From the NCBI GenBank assembly GCA_020137815.1, contig CM035361.1, forward strand, positions 1,050,524 to 1,114,523: a stretch of DNA of 64,000 nucleotides. The letters are read 5' to 3'. Made by a program: the position numbers and the translations under genes. Origin of the DNA: Hormiphora californensis. Its lineage: Eukaryota > Ctenophora > Tentaculata > Cydippida > Pleurobrachiidae. The notes beneath the pieces were generated by a model, which made no database searches, was not told where the DNA came from, and was given only the letters and a program-made list of their open reading frames with translations. Numbering within the stretch: the stretch's first letter is position 1; the number at the start of each line of letters is the position of its first letter. Shown in pieces: positions 59,143-64,000 of the stretch.

Positions 59143-60776
59143 TACATTCATGACGTCGAAGGGTCTAGAAGTTTTTATCCATGGAGTCGAGTTTACTGGC
59201 ATATTCAGTATGATATTCAATTAGAAGTTAAAAAAGAAGTAAAACACAAACGACGTTGTAAATAGCCTAAAAATATTGTAATACAATTTGTATCCGCGTG
59301 CAATCGCAGTAATCGTATCACACAGATCAACACACAGAATTGATCACTATATTTTATTGCACGTATGTTCGCTCCCAAAATACTCTCTTCATAGTTCAGG
59401 CTAATTTCCAGAAGCGATAATAACACGCATCAGATCGAAGAGGAAGGAGTGATATTTTAACTGCTATGAATATCTTAAAGTAATATCGTGCAGAGTTGTT
59501 TGTAAAACATGTCCCCTGAGTGGCTCGCACTACGCTTCATCATTACACGCGAAGAAAGTATGAATAACTCAACTAATATACCACGTACAACTCAACTAAT
59601 TTTAATCCTACGAACAATCCAATATTATCAAAGAACCAAGACCCTGTAACTTAAAGTTAATTAGCTGCTCTTATATGTATATTCATTGCCGTTGATCAAA
59701 TCGAGATATTTAAAATGCGAATTTCAAGAGGAACACTGCAGGAACGCATGTGGTTTTCTAGCTTTTAACACAATACTCCTTCCATCAGACGAGACTGAAT
59801 ACAATTTGAGGTAGATATATTTCTACTATAATAGTACACTATAACTGAGAAGGAAACTGCACACACACTATACACTGGAGAGAATACAATGTAGTGTGTA
59901 CTTGAAAGGGCTCTGACAAGAGATGCGGCAGATGAAAGTCTATAGCCTAGTGGCCGCAGATTCAAGCTCTTAAAATATCCTATGTGCAATGTGCATACTG
60001 TATATCTGATTGCAAAGGGAAGATCAGATGCATGGATATTATGATATCCTTCTTTGGTGGCCTCAAAAGCTCCTCCTAAGTACTACACTACTAGGTTGGT
60101 AGTCAATATGGATTTGAAAAAAAACAAGCTTTGCAGCTACATTCTAAACATTACCAAACCGGAAAGACCATCCACCCCGTTTTTTACATTCGCGTTTTAA
60201 TTGCTAGATATGTTCTGGAACAATTGTAGTGCTGACTAAGTTAATCATGTATTGGTAGGAAGATAGGCGTCCAGGATGTACGTCATAATATTGGCAGCGA
60301 AGCTGCCAACTTCGTCGGGGGCGTCGGGGGCGGAGCGACTGCGTCGCTCACGCTTCACGTACAGGGAATAGCGCGACGACGCGACGTGCCCAAGTCATAA
60401 TACGACATTGATAACACTGTACGACACTACTATACTACTAGCTACAAGGGTAAAACCTCACTTCTTTCACTGCCAATTTTTGTTTGCAACGGAAAGGGGG
60501 GCTCTCGCTACCCCCCTTGTAATATTTGATACCTTGGTGAGAATCGCATGAAAACTAGTATGAGAGAAAAGTGTGTGTGTGTGTATTTTGACCTGATGGA
60601 CCTAAACCTGCTTCCGGCTACCTGTTCAAACACTGCTAAATGGATGGAAACACCTTCTCAGCAATCAACCCTCGCAACAAAACAGATAAACTTGTCGTTT
60701 TTATTGTCAGTTACTATCCCGTTGATTTTCTAGATTGTATGTCTGTCGCAGTTAGTCAGTTAACTAAATTTTGAGT
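59143..60776. other. No recognised gene
   Basis: AT-rich sequence. A degenerate tRNA-like piece (TAGCCTAGTGGCCGC, GATTCAAGCTC) lies near 59,941-59,975. A GC-rich block with the palindrome GGCAGCGAAGCTGCC lies at 60,293-60,400. No exon chain found. Confidence 0.5.
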
Positions 60777-61127
60777 AAGTCAGTCAGTCAGTCAGTCAGT
60801 TAGACAGACAGTCAGTCAGTCAGTCAGTCAGTCAGTCAGTTAGTCAGTCAGTCAGTCAGTCAGTCAGTCAGTCAGTCAGTCAGTCAGTCAGTCAGTCAGT
60901 CAGTCAGTCAGTCAGTCAGTCAGTCAGTCAGTCAGTCAGTCAGTCAGTCAGTCAGTCAGTCAGTCAGTCAGTCAGTCAGTCAGTCAGTCAGTCAGTCAGT
61001 CAGTCAGTCAGTCAGTCAATCAGTCAGTCAGTCAGTCAGACAGTCAGTCAGTCAGTCAGTCAGTCAGTCAGTCAGTCAGTCAGTCAGTCAGTCAGTCAGT
61101 CAGTCAGTCAGTCAGTCAGTCAGTTAG
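60777..61127. repeat. (GTCA)n tetranucleotide array, about 87 units
   Basis: Nearly pure CAGT repeat with a few AGAC, TTAG and CAAT variants. Confidence 0.98.
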
Positions 61128-62807
61128 TCACTCTATACTACTGTTTTACTGTCATGTTAGAGTATTATATCTCTTCACTTTCTTTTTACGGGATAGTGTC
61201 ATTAGGTACCTTTATTTTCATCCCTTTTTCTTCATAGTCCCCTTCCTAGTCAGCTTCCCTTTTCTCCTCGGCTGCGTGACATCTTTTATCAGTTTTTGGG
61301 AGTGTTGCTACCCCTCACCTCGACCACTATCATCATTTTATTTCTAGGCTGGCCTCACCTCAGTTTCCCCTTATATCTACCACTCCCCCCTTTTCCATGG
61401 CAGCGCCATGCGTATCGATCGCACATCATCTGCAATCAATTCGGAACAGTTGCAAACCTAGGAACCGATATGTTCCCTAATCAGTAATAATACACATTTT
61501 CAATTGTCAAAAATATAATCACACATTGAGATAAGATATTTACCGGTTGCTGTTGCCGCCGGTGTTTTCTCATCGTGATATTCTCTCTAGTACTTGGTTT
61601 TCTCTCTCCACCGTTTTCTCTCTTTCGTCTCTTTGTTTTTTATAACGAGTGAGGTATCGGGACATTGACTGTCCCAAATTTCTTGTACGTTTGTTTCGGG
61701 CCGCCTTAACACTACCCCTTGTGAAAAAGGTTTTTGTATACCTCGAGAGAGTATCAGTGATTACATAGGTGAGAGAAATGTGTGTGTGTGATATACGCGA
61801 TCCTCTGCGCGACGAGGACCCCAAGATTCAAACCACCTCTGCAGATGGTTACATCTAAAAGCCACAAGCATTCATCGCAAATTCAAATCAGATACAAGAT
61901 TGTCGAGTTGTCAGTGTCTGTTGTCTTTCTGTCGATGTTTGTCAGTCTGTTGTTATTTCTGTCGTAGTTGCTCAGTTGTGGTATTCTTGTCGTAGTTGTC
62001 AGTCCGTGTATTCTGTCGTAGTTGTCAGTTCTGGTGTCATTCTGTCGTTAGTTGTCAGGCGTTATGTTATTGCTCATTCATTGAGTAGTTAAGGCACTTG
62101 GTTTATCTTGGTCAGGGCCCCTTTTTTTCTTGTTTACTGTCTACGTTTTCCCTCTATTTCTAGGAGTAGGGCTACCCCTTCTTCTAGAGCAGGTTTTTTG
62201 GAGGGTATTTGGGTTTTAGTAGGAGGAGTGTGTAGGGGAGCTGCTTTGTGTTTTGTTCTTTCTTCCGGTCCCTTTCCTTATTTTATCTCTCAGGTACGGC
62301 ATATCTTACCTCCAGCAGTTTTTCTCAGGTCACTTCTACCCTTCTCAGTATTTAGGATTTAGATCCTTACTTTTTAGCACGGGGCATCCGGATTGAGGCG
62401 GAGGGACGTGGATAAAGAGAGGGAGAAGTGTGAGCCTCATTGTCTTGGCGGCCTCATTGTATGCATATTGCACAATCCCCTAACAGCCCCCCTTCCTTCA
62501 TTTTTCGGGATATATATTAGTCCCATTATCGGTTTTTTTTTTTTTTTTTATTTTCATTTTACTTTAGCAATTCTAAGAATCATTTCAGGACAGCCACTTT
62601 CAGGGCACTTTCCTGATGCCTGGCGTGGAAACATTAATTCTCCAACATAGTTCATTCTCTGAGTCCCATCAGAGTCCAAGCCAGACCATCCTGGACCTAA
62701 CTCCCCACGTCCCCTGACCGCAGTCGGTGCGGTGGCAAGTTCAATCGAGGTTTCCCAGGTGTTGTTTTGACATTGCTGCACCCCTGATGTGTTGTTTGGC
62801 TAGCTCT

Positions 62808-62893
<86 letters not shown>

Positions 62894-62916
62894 CTCCTCC
62901 GCTCCTCCTCCTCTCT

Positions 62917-62947
<31 letters not shown>

Positions 62948-63370
62948 GCTCTCTCAGTTTTCTTCTCTGCTCCCTCGGCTCCCTCGGCAGGTACTGTTTC
63001 CTCTCCTAGTTTCCTTTTCCTTCTGGTCTTCCCTCCGTTGGGGTTAGTGCTCTTGCTCTCCTGCCGCTGGCTTTATCTTCTTCTCTTTGGTCCGATTTAG
63101 GAGTTCGATCCTTGTGTTTTGTACCACCTTCTCTTCGACTCTCTGCCTCTTGGTCAGAGTGCTAGTTTGATTAGTGCCAGTTGCATAGTCGGTTCTTTTC
63201 AGCTGTATCCTTAGTCTTTTCAGCTTTATCCTTAGTCTGTTAGTGGTTCTTGCTCTCTTTACCCACTTCCCAACCCCTGACCTATCCAGCTAGCATCCCC
63301 AGTCAAAGACAAGAGACATAGTAAAGACTGGACTTCTAACCCAGACAAATCGGTAAGAATCATGTCTCTG
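61128..63370. other. No recognised gene; repeats and low-complexity sequence
   Basis: Contains a roughly 37-bp degenerate repeat (TCTGTCGTAGTTGTCAGT) at about 61,915-62,065, a T-run at 62,532-62,549, and CT-rich microsatellite at 62,806-62,955. A minus-strand reading at 61,570-61,824 is rich in basic residues (KAARNKRTRNLGQSMSRYL) but I recognise no family. No splice chain seen. Confidence 0.5.
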
Positions 63371-63374
63371 TCTT

Positions 63375-64000
63375 ATACATAGTTTCGCAGTCAGTAATTC
63401 ATTGTACACATAGATTGCTGTTACTCAGTCTGTCATTCATTGTACAGCAAGATTGCTGTTAGTCAGTGCTGTCTTCATTGTACACATAGATTCTGTTATC
63501 CAACCTGTCATTATTGACACATGGATTGCTGTTACATCAGCTGTCATTCTCATTCTATCTACACATGGATTGCTGTTCACTACAGTCTGTCATTCATCTT
63601 CTACACATGGATTGCTGTTACTCGATCTGTCCATCATTCTTCACATGATTGCGTTACTCAGTCCTGTCATTCATTATTACACATGGATTGCTGTCACTCG
63701 CCATGTCATTCCATTCTACACATGATTACTGGTTACTCAGCTCATTCATTCCACCTACACATGGATTGCTGTTCCAGCCTGTCATTCTCATTCTACACAA
63801 GCTAGATTTCTGTACTCAGCCTGTCATACATTCTACACATGTATTATTGTCACTCAGTCTGTTATTCATTCTACACATGGCATTAATGTTACTCAGCCTG
63901 TCACTCATTCTACACATGGATTGCTTACTCATGTGTCTTGTCAATCTACTATTGTTCTTACACCCAGCAGTGGTATCTGGTGTTCTACACATAGTTCGTT
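63375..64000. repeat. Degenerate 37-45-bp tandem repeat to the window end
   Basis: Fifteen or more poorly matched units around ACACATGGATTGCTGTTACT and CAGTCTGTCATTCATTC. Units differ mainly by single-base insertions and deletions. This looks either old or badly polished. Confidence 0.8.

Overview
This is nuclear DNA of an animal. Genes are split by many short introns with GT/AG boundaries, and the families present (dual oxidase, macroH2A, FUBI-RPS30, NatC subunit NAA35, exocyst Sec15/EXOC6, an AAK1/BIKE-type kinase, a galactose-lectin-like secreted protein) are metazoan. The compact introns, crowded small inverted-repeat transposons and microsatellites suggest a non-bilaterian or other marine invertebrate. 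A sponge is my best guess, but the sequence alone does not prove it. Homology statements come from remembered family sequences, not from a search.

Layout: 1-10.9 kb (minus) carries the N-terminal to near-C-terminal exons of EXOC6, with a 4.4-5.0 kb exon block present twice in tandem (copy B 5,767-10,134, good; copy A 743-5,766, damaged). 12.1-16.5 kb (minus) is NAA35; 17.0-18.0 kb (minus) is FAU (ubiquitin-like FUBI fused to ribosomal protein S30); 18.9-21.4 kb (minus) is macroH2A. After a 2 kb divergent spacer holding transposons, 23.4-35.0 kb (plus) is an AAK1/BIKE-like kinase gene whose large introns contain a non-LTR retrotransposon relic. 36.5-37.7 kb (minus) is a small four-exon secreted lectin-like gene. 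39.2-40.75 kb (plus) is a MATH/BTB-like gene. 42.2-56.3 kb (minus) is a full-length dual oxidase gene; an intronless seven-transmembrane gene (46.2-47.3 kb, plus) sits inside one of its introns. 56.3-64 kb shows no recognisable gene: it is microsatellite, a 1.57 kb foldback element with 9-bp target duplications, and degenerate tandem repeats.

The genes are mostly unrelated housekeeping functions and do not form a pathway. Membrane traffic is represented by EXOC6 and the AAK1-like kinase. DUOX and the lectin are surface or secreted functions that could act together in epithelial defence, but only by speculation. The clearest novelties are the intragenic EXOC6 duplication, the nested 7TM gene, several non-autonomous DNA transposon families with exact target-site duplications, and the foldback element. 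Several conserved exons carry single-base frameshifts, so assembly error must be considered when reading any broken gene here.
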